A stretch of 64,000 nucleotides of DNA, taken from contig NZ_JALPSC010000001.1 of the NCBI RefSeq assembly GCF_023217965.1, positions 992,001-1,056,000 on the forward strand, read 5' to 3'. Below are positions 14,526 through 22,971 of this stretch, one piece after another. Every line of letters begins with the position of its first letter. Position 1 is the first letter of the stretch. This stretch comes from Prevotella sp. E13-27. GTDB taxonomy: Bacteria; Bacteroidota; Bacteroidia; Bacteroidales; Bacteroidaceae. The position numbers and the translations under genes are program-made. The notes under the pieces were generated by a model. It was not told the DNA's origin. It worked only from the letters and a program-made list of their open reading frames with translations, and made no database searches.

Positions 14526-17500
14526 ATGAATATGAAACAAAAGATATTTTCATTGCTCGTGCTGCTGGTGACGGCAGTGACGGGCGCGTGGGCGCAGACC
14601 ACCTACACCGTGGCCGGCAACAACTCAGCCATGTTTGGCTCGGTTTGGGATGCTTCTTACACCGCCAATGACATGACGAAGAACGATGATGGCACCTACA
14701 GCATCACCTACACCAACGTCTATCTCGAAGATGAGGTGCAATACAAGGTCGTGAAGGATCACAGCTGGAATGAGGCATATCCTGATGGTGATAACCGCGT
14801 TATCACTATCGCTAAGGCTGGCACCTACACCTTGACCATACACTTCAACCCAACTACCCATGAAGTATATGAGACGATGCCTGGCGTCGCTCCGAGCTAT
14901 AACCTTACCGTGGGCACGAACGCTCAGGGAACCGTGAAGTTCTACGTGGGCGAGGCCGAAGTGACAAAGGCTGAGGAAGGCGCCACCGTAACGGTAGCGA
15001 TTGAGCCCAACACGGGCTGGAGCGTAGGCGGACTGCAGGGACTGTGGTACGCTGCCGAGGGTAGCGCCAAGGCTCCCCGCCGCGTACAGGCTGGCTTGGA
15101 CCTGCTGAAGGACTTTGAGCTGGAGCCCGTCACAGGCAACCCCAACGCCTTCACGTTCGTGATGAAGCGCGCTAATGCCGAAATCTCGGTGAACTACCGC
15201 AAGCTGCTCACACACACCGACATCACCATCGAGGACATCGCAGCCGTGACCTACACCGGTCAGGCACTGACACCCGACGTCACCGTGAAGGACGGCACCA
15301 CCGTTCTTACCAAGGACACCGACTTCAGCGTAAGCTATGAGGACAACGAGAACGTCGGCACGGGTAAGGCTACCATCGTAGGTATCGGCAACTATAGCGG
15401 ACAGGTGGAGAAGACATTCACCATCAACAAGGCCGACATCACGCCTACGGCTCCCACTGCCCTTGAGAACCTGGCCTACAACACACAGGCTCAGACGCTG
15501 ATCAGCGCCGGACAGGCCGAGGGCGGCGAGATGCAGTACTCGCTGGACGGCACGACCTATGCTACCACCCTGCCTCAGGGCACGAACGCCGGAAGCTACA
15601 CCGTATTCTATAAGGTGGTGGGCGATGCCAACCACAACGACGTTGCCCCCGCATTCATCAACGTGGCCATCTACAAGGCTGCGCTGACCAACGTGCTGCT
15701 GGAGCAGACCAATCTGGTGTACAACCAGCAGGAGCAGTCGCCCATCATCACCAGCGTGAAGGCCGGTGAACTGGTGGTGCCCGCAACTGACTATACCGTT
15801 TCTGGTTCTGCCACCAACGTAGGTACTTACACCATGACCGTTAAGGCCAAGGAGAGCGCTGAAAACTTCACGGGTACGGCAACGGCTCAGTACAGCATCG
15901 TGGCTGCCGACGCCAACCTGTTCAACATCACGCTGGGCACGAGCGAATTTACCTTTAACGGCACAGAGCTGAAGCCCACCGTTACTGTGAAGGACGGTTC
16001 AGCCGTCCTTGTCGAGAATACCGACTACACGCTGGCTTTCACCAACAACGTGAACGTGGGTACGGCTACCGTTACCGCAACGGGTATCGGTAACTACAGC
16101 GGCACGAAGACCGCTACCTACGCCATCATTAAGGCTGACATCACACCGACCGCTCCTACTGCACAGACCGGACTCGTCTATACCACCCAGCCACAGGCGC
16201 TGATTGCTGCCGGACAGGCACAGGGCGGCGAGATGCAGTACTCACTCGACAACGAGACTTGGAGCACGAACATTCCTACTGGCACCGAAGCCAAGGAATA
16301 CACCGTTTACTACAAGGTGGTGGCCGATGCCAACCACAACGACGTGGCTGCACAGAACTTCAAGGTGACCATCGAACAGGCCATCCTGACCGCCGCTACG
16401 CTGACCGAGACGAACTTCATCTACAACCAGCAGGAGCAGACCGCACTGGTGGCTATCGTCAGCGCCGGAGCTATCACCGTTCCCGATGCAGGCTACGAGA
16501 TTGCCGACAACAAGGCAACGAACGTGGGCAACTACACCGCCACGCTGACCGGTAAGGGCAACTTCAAGGGCTCTGTAACCGCAAACTGGAGCATCGTGGC
16601 TGCCAACGCCAACCTCTTTGAACTGACACTGGGCACTACAGAATACACCTACGACGGCACAGCCAAGACCCCGACCGTCACTGTGAAGGACGGTTCAGCC
16701 GTTCTTGTCGAGGGCACCGACTACACGCTGGCTTACACCGCCAACACGAACGCCGGAACCGCTACCGTTACCGTAACAGGTAAGGGCAACTACAGCGGCA
16801 CAAAGACGGCTACCTTCACCATCAAGACCGCCAACATCACCCCGACAGCTCCTACAGCAAAGACAGGACTGGTGTTCAACGCACTGCCTCAGACGCTGAT
16901 TTCCGCAGGTAGCGCACAGGGCGGCGAGATGCAGTACTCTCTCGACAACGTGAACTACTCTACTTCTCTGCCTTCGGGCTTCGAGGCCAAGGAATACACC
17001 GTTTACTACAAGGTGGTGGCCGATGCCAACCACAACGACATGGCTGCACAGAGCTTCAAGGTGACCATCGCACAGGCCGAACTGACCGAACTGATACTGG
17101 CTCAGACCACTCTGACCTACAACCAGCAGGAGCAGACCGTGGCCGTGGCAAGCGTGAAGGCAGGCAATCTGCCTGTGGCTGCCGACAGCTACGAAGTGAG
17201 CGGCAATAAGGGCACAAACGTAGACGAATACACCGTAACCGTTACAGGTAAGGGCAACTTCAAGGGCGAGGCTACTGCCAAGTTCAACATCGTTCCTGCC
17301 GAGGCCGAGGCTGAGTTCGAGATTACACTGGGTACAACCGAGTACATCTACGACGGCACAGCCAAGATGCCTACCGTAACTGTGAAGGACGGTTCAGCCG
17401 TCCTTGTCGAGGGCACCGACTACACGCTGGCTTACACCGCCAACACGAACGCCGGAACCGCTACCGTTACCGCAACAGGTAAGGGTAACTACAGCGGCAC

Positions 17501-18752
17501 ACAGACGGCTACCTTCACCATCAAGCCCGCTACGCTGACCAGCGTAACGCTCGCTCAGACAGAGTTCCAGTACAACCTGTTCGGCCCTGTGGCACAGACA
17601 GCCGAGATTGCTGAGGTGAAGGCCGGCAACCTGACCGTTCCTGCCGAACAGTACGAGGTAGAGGGCAACACACAGACCGATCCGGGCACGTACACCGTGA
17701 CCGTAACGGGTAAGACCAACTTCCAGGGCACCGTAACGGCAGACTTCGTCATCAAGGACCAAGTGGTTGACGGCGAAGGCGAGAAGACCGAGAGCGGCGA
17801 GGAAGTGGACGACATCGATATGACCGTGAGCGTGGTGGATCGCACACAGCAAACGCTGAACATCGACAACATCACAGAGGCTACGCCCAATGCCGATGGC
17901 ATCACCGTAGAGATTCCCGCCACCGTCAACGGTTGGAGCGTGGTGAGCATTGCTCCGGGCGCTATGGCCGGCTTGAACAACGTAACGGATATCATCATGC
18001 CCGACACAGAGGCTCCCATCGCTGTGGGCGAGGGCGCATTCCCCGGCACGGCTACCATCCACACCACACTGGCTATGCTCGACGACTACGCCCTGATGGC
18101 AAGCCTGAAGGACAACTACGAGGGCGCGAAGGTGGTTTGCACCGTGACCCCCGCGAACAAGTACTGGACGCTGGGTACTGGCTGTGATGTCATCATCCCC
18201 GACGGCATCGACGTTTACACCGTGCAGGTGAAGAACAGCGCCGAGGTGGCTACGGAGATTGTGCCCGAAGACCAACTGAAGTACGGCAACGAGCGCATCA
18301 TCAAGGCTAACAACGGCGTATTGCTGCTTGGCACCGCCGGACAGACCTACGACCTGGTGGCCTACAGCGGACGCATTGCCAGCGGTATGCCCGTGGCAAC
18401 GAGCGACAACAAGGACTATGGTCAGAAGAACTGCCTGGAGCCCGTCATCGAGAAGAAGCACTACGACAGCGGTCACTACTTCGTGCTGCAGAACAACGAG
18501 TTCCACGCCATCCTGGCAGAGGGTGACGAGGTGAAGGTACCCGCCGGCAAGGCTGTGCTGCACCTGGGCAACGACCAGGCCGGTGCTAACTCTCGCGTGC
18601 TGAAGATCGACAGCGAGGCTACTGGTATTAACGAAATCAGAGATGCTAAGGATGTGAACAACGATTGCTTCTACGATCTGAGTGGCCGCAGAGTCATCAA
18701 GGGCTTGAAGGGCATATATATCCAGAACGGACGCAAAGTTGTGGTAAAGTGA
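14526..18752 (+). CDS. Large secreted repeat protein (MBG-like repeats)
   Basis: The protein is 1408 aa from the ATG at 14526, which directly precedes the signal peptide (MNMKQKIFSLL...GAWA). An upstream in-frame ATG at 14472 would translate a palindromic repeat and hide the signal, so I reject it. Residues ~25-118 look like a SusE/pullulanase-type carbohydrate-associated domain (FGSVWDASYTANDMTKNDDG). About 229-1077 is three long repeats plus a partial fourth, each with YDGTAKTPTVTVKDGSAVLV, GNYSGT, GGEMQYSLD, YKVVADANHND and YNQQEQT blocks, typical of MBG/Flg_new-type adhesin repeats. A BspA-like leucine-rich stretch and the tail YDLSGRRV...GIYIQNGRKVVVK follow. Likely exported surface adhesin. 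Confidence 0.87.
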   Translation: MNMKQKIFSLLVLLVTAVTGAWAQTTYTVAGNNSAMFGSVWDASYTANDMTKNDDGTYSITYTNVYLEDEVQYKVVKDHSWNEAYPDGDNRVITIAKAGTYTLTIHFNPTTHEVYETMPGVAPSYNLTVGTNAQGTVKFYVGEAEVTKAEEGATVTVAIEPNTGWSVGGLQGLWYAAEGSAKAPRRVQAGLDLLKDFELEPVTGNPNAFTFVMKRANAEISVNYRKLLTHTDITIEDIAAVTYTGQALTPDVTVKDGTTVLTKDTDFSVSYEDNENVGTGKATIVGIGNYSGQVEKTFTINKADITPTAPTALENLAYNTQAQTLISAGQAEGGEMQYSLDGTTYATTLPQGTNAGSYTVFYKVVGDANHNDVAPAFINVAIYKAALTNVLLEQTNLVYNQQEQSPIITSVKAGELVVPATDYTVSGSATNVGTYTMTVKAKESAENFTGTATAQYSIVAADANLFNITLGTSEFTFNGTELKPTVTVKDGSAVLVENTDYTLAFTNNVNVGTATVTATGIGNYSGTKTATYAIIKADITPTAPTAQTGLVYTTQPQALIAAGQAQGGEMQYSLDNETWSTNIPTGTEAKEYTVYYKVVADANHNDVAAQNFKVTIEQAILTAATLTETNFIYNQQEQTALVAIVSAGAITVPDAGYEIADNKATNVGNYTATLTGKGNFKGSVTANWSIVAANANLFELTLGTTEYTYDGTAKTPTVTVKDGSAVLVEGTDYTLAYTANTNAGTATVTVTGKGNYSGTKTATFTIKTANITPTAPTAKTGLVFNALPQTLISAGSAQGGEMQYSLDNVNYSTSLPSGFEAKEYTVYYKVVADANHNDMAAQSFKVTIAQAELTELILAQTTLTYNQQEQTVAVASVKAGNLPVAADSYEVSGNKGTNVDEYTVTVTGKGNFKGEATAKFNIVPAEAEAEFEITLGTTEYIYDGTAKMPTVTVKDGSAVLVEGTDYTLAYTANTNAGTATVTATGKGNYSGTQTATFTIKPATLTSVTLAQTEFQYNLFGPVAQTAEIAEVKAGNLTVPAEQYEVEGNTQTDPGTYTVTVTGKTNFQGTVTADFVIKDQVVDGEGEKTESGEEVDDIDMTVSVVDRTQQTLNIDNITEATPNADGITVEIPATVNGWSVVSIAPGAMAGLNNVTDIIMPDTEAPIAVGEGAFPGTATIHTTLAMLDDYALMASLKDNYEGAKVVCTVTPANKYWTLGTGCDVIIPDGIDVYTVQVKNSAEVATEIVPEDQLKYGNERIIKANNGVLLLGTAGQTYDLVAYSGRIASGMPVATSDNKDYGQKNCLEPVIEKKHYDSGHYFVLQNNEFHAILAEGDEVKVPAGKAVLHLGNDQAGANSRVLKIDSEATGINEIRDAKDVNNDCFYDLSGRRVIKGLKGIYIQNGRKVVVK

Positions 18753-19185
18753 GAGTGATTTAAGGGTCGCTTCGCTCAAAATTATAAAAAAATTGAATCA
18801 AAAAATTGTAAAAGGAGTGCTCTTCGAGCAGAAATCTGACAAATCTGACCAAATCGAACAGAATATATTTTAAACACGAATTGCCAAAAATTGAACACGA
18901 AGGCCGAAGGGCTCGCGAGCAACAGCGAGAACGAAGTGGCAATTATCCATGAATTAATTATATGAGAAATTATATGGGCAATTAAATGACAATTCTTGCT
19001 TAGGCAAGCGACCAAAGGTCGAATTCATGTTAAAAGAAAAAGATTTTGTAAGATTTGATAAAATTTGAAAGATTTCTCCGACGACAGTCGGACTCCAAAG
19101 AAAGAAAAGAATTCTTATAATTTTTGAAATAAATTTTCTTATAATTTTGAGCCGAAGGCGACCAAACAAAGAAATATAATGAATT
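18753..19185. repeat. Repeat-filled intergenic region
   Basis: It contains the hairpin GTGCTC-TTC-GAGCA (about 18817), an AT-rich arm pair, CGAAGGCCGAAGGGCTCGCG palindromes (18899-18935), and the ATTATATGAGAAATTATATG tract also seen at 1425-1465. CTTGCTTAGGCAAG and CGACCAAAGGTCG follow, then TCCGAC-GACA-GTCGGA (19076-19091). TTATAATTTTGAGCC (about 19138-19152) may be the promoter of the next gene. Confidence 0.6.
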
Positions 19186-19192
19186 CAAGTAT

Positions 19193-20329
19193 ATGAAAAA
19201 AAGAGTATTGATTCTTGTACTGTTCTGCATGGCGCTGACAGGTGCCAAGGCGCAGACAACGAGAGACTCGGTGGCCTTCCAGCCCCACTGGTTCGTCCAG
19301 CCCCAGGTGGGTGTGGGCTACCATGTCGGCGAGGCCAAGTTCTCGAAGCTGCTGTCGCCTACTGCCGCGCTTAGCGTGGGCCGTCAGTTCTCGCCGGTCT
19401 TCGGCCTGCGCCTCGGTGCGTCGGGCTGGGAGGCTCGCAACTGGCAGACTCACCCCGTGGCAGAGTATAAATGGAACTATGTGCAGGCCAATCTGGACGC
19501 TACGGTGTCGCTGACCAACCTCATCTGGGGTTGGGATGCCGACCGCAAGTGGAACGTCTATGGACTGGCTGGCGTGGGACTGAATATCGCGTTCAAGAAC
19601 GACGATGCCAACAAGCTGGCTGCCCAGAACGAGAGTGCGGGCATACCTGCACTGGCCAACGGTGGCTTCGAGAAGCTGTGGGACGGCACGAAGCTGTTCC
19701 CTGCCGGACGACTGGGCGCCGGCATCGAGTACGCCCTCTCTGAGCGCGTGGCGCTCGGATTGGAGTACAACGCGAACGTGCTGCCCGACAAGTGGAACTC
19801 GAAAAAGGGCAAGAACGACAACCTCGACTGGCAGCAGAACCTGCTCGTGGGTGTGAAGATTGCGCTCGGCAAGACGCGCAAGCACATCACCATAGAGGAG
19901 CCGCAGCCTATAGTGGAGCCAGAGCCGGTGGTGGAACCCGAGCCGGAGCCACAGCCTGAGACACAGGCCGTGGTAGAGGAGAAGAAGCCCGAGCCGGTGG
20001 CAGAGCCTGTACCAGAGATGCCTGAGGTGAAGGTGTTCTTCGCCGCCAGCTCATCGAAGCTGGAGCCTGCAGAGGCCGAGAAGCTGCAGCCAGTACTGGA
20101 CTACCTGAAGAAGTACACGGAGAAGAACGCTGTCATCAGCGGCTACGCCTCTACCGATGGTCAGAAGGCTTACAACCAGCGTCTGTCCAACCGTCGCGCC
20201 AAGGCAGTAAAGAAGTGGCTCATCGACAACGGCATCGATGCCAGCCGCATAAAAGCTGAGGGCAAGGGCGAAGTGGACTTCGGCAGCCGCAAGGATAGCA
20301 GAATGGCAACGGTGATACAAATTGAGTAG
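19193..20329 (+). CDS. OmpA-family outer membrane protein
   Basis: This 378-aa protein has a signal peptide (1-20, ending AKA) and an N-terminal ~210-residue beta-barrel-like domain (alternating strands, WFVQPQVGVGYHVGEA). A proline/glutamate-rich hinge follows at about 225-275 (EPEPVVEPEPEPQPE). The C-terminal OmpA/MotB peptidoglycan-binding domain is at about 280-378 (VFFAASSSKLEPAEAEKL ... QRLSNRRAKAVKKWL ... ASRIKAEGKGEVDFGSRKDSRMATV). Such proteins tether the outer membrane to the cell wall. It is related in layout to the OmpA protein at 53422. Its own promoter and following intergenic repeats suggest a single-gene unit. Confidence 0.92.
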   Translation: MKKRVLILVLFCMALTGAKAQTTRDSVAFQPHWFVQPQVGVGYHVGEAKFSKLLSPTAALSVGRQFSPVFGLRLGASGWEARNWQTHPVAEYKWNYVQANLDATVSLTNLIWGWDADRKWNVYGLAGVGLNIAFKNDDANKLAAQNESAGIPALANGGFEKLWDGTKLFPAGRLGAGIEYALSERVALGLEYNANVLPDKWNSKKGKNDNLDWQQNLLVGVKIALGKTRKHITIEEPQPIVEPEPVVEPEPEPQPETQAVVEEKKPEPVAEPVPEMPEVKVFFAASSSKLEPAEAEKLQPVLDYLKKYTEKNAVISGYASTDGQKAYNQRLSNRRAKAVKKWLIDNGIDASRIKAEGKGEVDFGSRKDSRMATVIQIE

Positions 20330-20335
20330 GGCCTA

Positions 20336-20700
20336 CCCCTAACCCCCTCCCGAAGGGAAGGGGAATAGAATAGAAACGAACATAATATTTCAAGAAACGA
20401 ATTTGTCTAATTAAATTTAATTTGAAACACGAATTATTTATTAAACCACAGATTACGCAGATGACACAGATTATTTATTTTGGATTTTGTCGCAAAGCGA
20501 CAGATTACAGATTATTGCCTTTCGGCGGCTTTAGTCGCAGTAATCCAAATATAATCGAAAACAATGCGCAGCAAAAATCCGTTAAATCTGTTCAATCTGT
20601 GGTCGATAAAAATATAAATTCGAAAAATTCGATTAATTCGTGGTCGAAAAAAATCGTTTAAAAAGACAATTAAGGTGTAATTAATTTAAAAGTATAATAA
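20336..20700. repeat. Intergenic repeats after ompA-like gene
   Basis: The pyrimidine-rich palindrome (20336-20366) is followed by about 60 bp (AGAAACGAACATAATATTTC onward) that is nearly identical to 60262-60320. Then a long imperfect inverted repeat runs from ACCACAGATTACGCAGAT (20444) to AATCTGTTCAATCTGTGGT (about 20585-20603), enclosing TGTCGC-AAA-GCGACA. A 79-codon frame through it is not credible as a gene. Confidence 0.6.
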
Positions 20701-20701
20701 T

Positions 20702-21487
20702 ATGAACAAGAAAGTATTTTTTGCATTGATGATGCCCGCACTGATGCTGGGCGCAGTGTCCTGCACAGACTATCAGGACGACATCGACAAGCTGGGTGCC
20801 GAGAATGATGCCCTGCGTAGTTACAACAACCAGACCATCTCGCAGTTGAACAGCGTGGTGTTCCATACCGAGGAGGGTGTGGTGAACATCACCGTGGATC
20901 AGCCCGCCGCTGCCACCATTATCTATGAGGTGGAGCCGAAGGCACTGGCCACCACACTGGCAGCAGACATCACCCGTCTGAAGTTCGTGACTCAGCACGA
21001 TGCTGCCATGGCTATCACCGCTGCAGCAGCAGACGCCTCCAAGGGTACGCTGACCGTTACCGCTACTCCCAGTGGTTTCGACGGCAGCAAGGACTACAGT
21101 CTGTCGCTCGTATATAGCGAGAATGAGCGTTCGTACCAGACCGCCTATACTCCCGTGTATGTGGTGACACGTCCAACGGCAGGCAGTCTGGCTATCACCA
21201 TCCCCACCACCTCCAGCGGTAAGTATGCCGTGGGTGAGAGCTATCAGCTCGGTGCTGTGTTCACACCTGCCTATATCACCGAGACGGATGTGACATGGAG
21301 CGTTGACGACACCAGCATCGCCACCATCGATGCCAACGGTGTGCTCACTCCGCTGAAGAACGGCACCGTGACCGTTACCTGCACCTCGAAGGAGAACCCC
21401 GCTGCCACAGCCTCGATCACCATCGAGATCACCGGCGGCAACATCCCCTTGAACGAGGGCGGCGTCAGCCAGGGCGGTGCAGAGTAA
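20702..21487 (+). CDS. Lipoprotein with Big_2-type Ig-like domain
   Basis: The 261-aa protein has a lipoprotein signal with lipobox GAVSC (Cys21). A short coiled coil follows (DYQDDIDKLGAENDALRSY), then a beta-rich central region. A C-terminal bacterial Ig-like group 2 domain spans about 167-245 (ITIPTTSSGKYAVGESYQL ... VTWSVDDTSIATIDANGVLTPLKNGTVTVTCTS). It is probably anchored in the outer membrane facing outwards. It may partner the OmpA protein upstream, but a 370-bp repeat-rich gap separates them. A clear terminator follows at 21527. Confidence 0.85.
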   Translation: MNKKVFFALMMPALMLGAVSCTDYQDDIDKLGAENDALRSYNNQTISQLNSVVFHTEEGVVNITVDQPAAATIIYEVEPKALATTLAADITRLKFVTQHDAAMAITAAAADASKGTLTVTATPSGFDGSKDYSLSLVYSENERSYQTAYTPVYVVTRPTAGSLAITIPTTSSGKYAVGESYQLGAVFTPAYITETDVTWSVDDTSIATIDANGVLTPLKNGTVTVTCTSKENPAATASITIEITGGNIPLNEGGVSQGGAE

Positions 21488-21526
21488 AAACTACCAATAG
21501 GTATTGCTCAGGATAACACTATTGGT

Positions 21527-21562
21527 GCCTCCCTGACCAGCAATGGCGGGGAGGCTTTTTTT
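21527..21562 (+). terminator. Rho-independent terminator
   Basis: GCCTCCC (21527-21533) pairs with the GGGGAGGC ending at 21555, followed by seven T. It ends the Big_2 lipoprotein transcript. Confidence 0.85.
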
Positions 21563-21621
21563 GATGTTTGTATAACAAAGATAAGATTTTCTTGAGATTT
21601 TGAGCAAACAATTGCGGAAAA

Positions 21622-21660
21622 TATGTATCTTTGCAACCAGAAACGTAAAACGATACGATT
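21622..21660 (+). promoter_or_regulatory. -7 box and shared leader of third YafQ-type cassette
   Basis: TGTATCTTTGCAACC followed by AGAAACGTAAAACGATACGA directly before the ATG. This matches the leaders at 1495-1529 and 304-337, 20 kb away. Confidence 0.6.
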
Positions 21661-22014
21661 ATGGCAGCAATAGGAACACAATTACCCACAGCAGGCCAGC
21701 TATTGGTAGGGGTCAGCGACTTGTCGATGATGAACGACATTAAGAAGGCCATCAGCATGCTCAAGGGCGTGACGACGGTGAAGAAGGCTGCGAGTAAGCG
21801 AGAGCAGAGCCAAGCTCGCTTGAGCACTGCCGAGCGTAAGCAGGCTCGACCTGGTGTCAAACAGAAGACCAGACCACGCCTCTACGACCCCGAGACGGGC
21901 GAGTACCTTAACGACAAGACCATGCAGGTCATTGAGGACGTGCGCAGCGGCAAGGACCAAGGAACGACCTACGAATCGTTCGATGAGTTCAAAAAAGCAA
22001 TGATGGCGCTATGA
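21661..22014 (+). CDS. Antitoxin of third YafQ-type pair, with repeat-derived insert
   Basis: The 117-aa protein shares residues 7-42 almost exactly with the antitoxin at 1530 (LPTAGQLLV...SDLSMMNDIKKAISMLKG). Residues ~43-67 (ASKREQSQARLSTAERKQAR) are encoded by a copy of the palindromic intergenic element, inserted in frame. The C-terminal part (LYDPETGEYLNDKTM ... TYESFDEFKKAMMAL) ends with a toxin-binding-like tail. The gene overlaps the toxin start by 4 nt (ATGA). It is expected to neutralise the toxin and autoregulate. The insert makes it longer than its relatives but keeps the frame open. Confidence 0.82.
   Translation: MAAIGTQLPTAGQLLVGVSDLSMMNDIKKAISMLKGVTTVKKAASKREQSQARLSTAERKQARPGVKQKTRPRLYDPETGEYLNDKTMQVIEDVRSGKDQGTTYESFDEFKKAMMAL
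21788..21850 (+). repeat. Palindromic element in frame inside an antitoxin gene
   Basis: GCGAGTAAGCGAGAGCAGAG ... CACTGCCGAGCGTAAGCAG matches the non-coding element at 2107-2160 over most of its length and lies in the same orientation. It is translated here. Confidence 0.7.
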
Positions 22015-22310
22015 AGCAGTACTACCAGATTAAGACCTACAAGCAGTACGACCGAGATGTGAAACTGGCCGTGCGCCGCGGTCTCGATATTGAAAAACTG
22101 CTAACGGTAGTTGACATGCTACGCAAAGATGAACCCCTGCCCGCCAACCTGCACAACCACATGCTCAGTGGCGACTACAAGGGCTACTGGGAGTGCCACA
22201 TCAATCCCGACTGGTTGCTGCTCTACGAGAAGGACACCGAGATACGCATTATTTCGCTCTACCGCACGGGCACCCACGCCGACATCTTCGGCAAAGGCAA
22301 GAAACGGTAG
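22011..22310 (+). CDS. YafQ-family mRNA interferase toxin
   Basis: The 99-aa RelE-superfamily toxin has the YafQ signature residues: His50 (NHMLSG), His63 and Asp67 (WECHINPDWLL), His89 (RTGTHADIF). It carries a short basic tail (GKGKKR) not present in the two toxins near the window start, from which it is clearly diverged. The start overlaps the antitoxin stop as ATGA, giving coupled translation. The conserved 3' hairpin at 22343 follows. Expected activity is ribosome-dependent mRNA cleavage. Confidence 0.9.
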   Translation: MKQYYQIKTYKQYDRDVKLAVRRGLDIEKLLTVVDMLRKDEPLPANLHNHMLSGDYKGYWECHINPDWLLLYEKDTEIRIISLYRTGTHADIFGKGKKR

Positions 22311-22342
22311 CATCCCGACATTATTTCCCCAAGACATAATAT

Positions 22343-22383
22343 CCGCCGAGACATCCGAAAGGATGGGCTCGGCGAATTTTTTG
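22343..22383 (+). terminator. Conserved 3' hairpin of cassette, copy 6
   Basis: CGCCGAG (22344-22350) pairs with CTCGGCG (22368-22374). The inner stem is CATCC-GAAA-GGATG, one pair longer than in the other copies and still with a GNRA loop; AATTTTTTG follows. The paired change supports an RNA structure. Confidence 0.8.
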
Positions 22384-22442
22384 ACATCGGAAAGAAATGC
22401 TTTTATTTTAAGAAACGAATTGCCATAATTGCCAATAATTTA

Positions 22443-22862
22443 CCATAATTATTGGTTCACCGGCAAAACTCTGCGTCTGGATTTAAACAAAAAACAAAAT
22501 AACACCATTAAAGAGATTGTACTCTTGTCAGAGTACTAACGGTATTAGCGCCAAACTTCCTTGAGAGCAAGCTCTCAGACAAGTTTTCCGCTTATCCCGT
22601 TACCCCTTAGGGAACTTAATCTTTTTAATGGAAAAAACATAAAAAAGGGTTCTTTTAGTCGGCGTTCCGCCTTTGTAAAAGCGGCAGAGCCGAGCGTTTA
22701 AGGTTTTTGTAAAACTGCAAACATAGGTATTTAAAATGGGACTGAAGGTTACAGAATTGCGATGTGTTATAGTCAGGGGTGCGATGTGGTTCTGACAATA
22801 CCATTTTACAAACTCGTCGAGTTTGGTGACCAAAGTCGACGACTTTGGTTTTCAGGGTAGTA
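22443..22862. repeat. Long repeat R, copy 1 (with insertion)
   Basis: It starts CACCGGCAAAACT and ends in GACTTTGGTTTTCAGGGTAG. It matches copies at 23908-24210 and 26786-26822 plus 28724-29000. This copy has an extra ~120-bp segment (22504-22628) flanked by CCATTAAA...TTTAATGG and containing small hairpins (GTACTC...GAGTAC, TTGAGAGC-AA-GCTCTCA). Its 3' array has two 22-bp palindromic units, while the other copies have three. The recurring ~75-codon minus-strand frame in it is judged non-coding. Confidence 0.75.
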
Positions 22863-22971
22863 AAAACAAGAATACAATGTAGTCTATAGTCATCTATAGT
22901 CTATAGTCTAAAACTGTAGTCTGTGGTCATTTCCTGAAGTATTTACCGATGACAGGCAGGTTGGACAGCGA

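Noticed and set aside
20422..20661. 79-codon frame on the plus strand
   Set aside because: It is the translation of an imperfect inverted repeat (ACCACAGATT...AATCTGTGGT) and has low-complexity content; no promoter or start context.
22600..22833. A ~75-codon minus-strand frame beginning MVTKLDEF, repeated at 23928-24152 and 28702-28938
   Set aside because: It lies entirely inside repeat R, its start is made by the 22-bp palindromic units, and the 3' part differs between copies; repeat identity explains its conservation.
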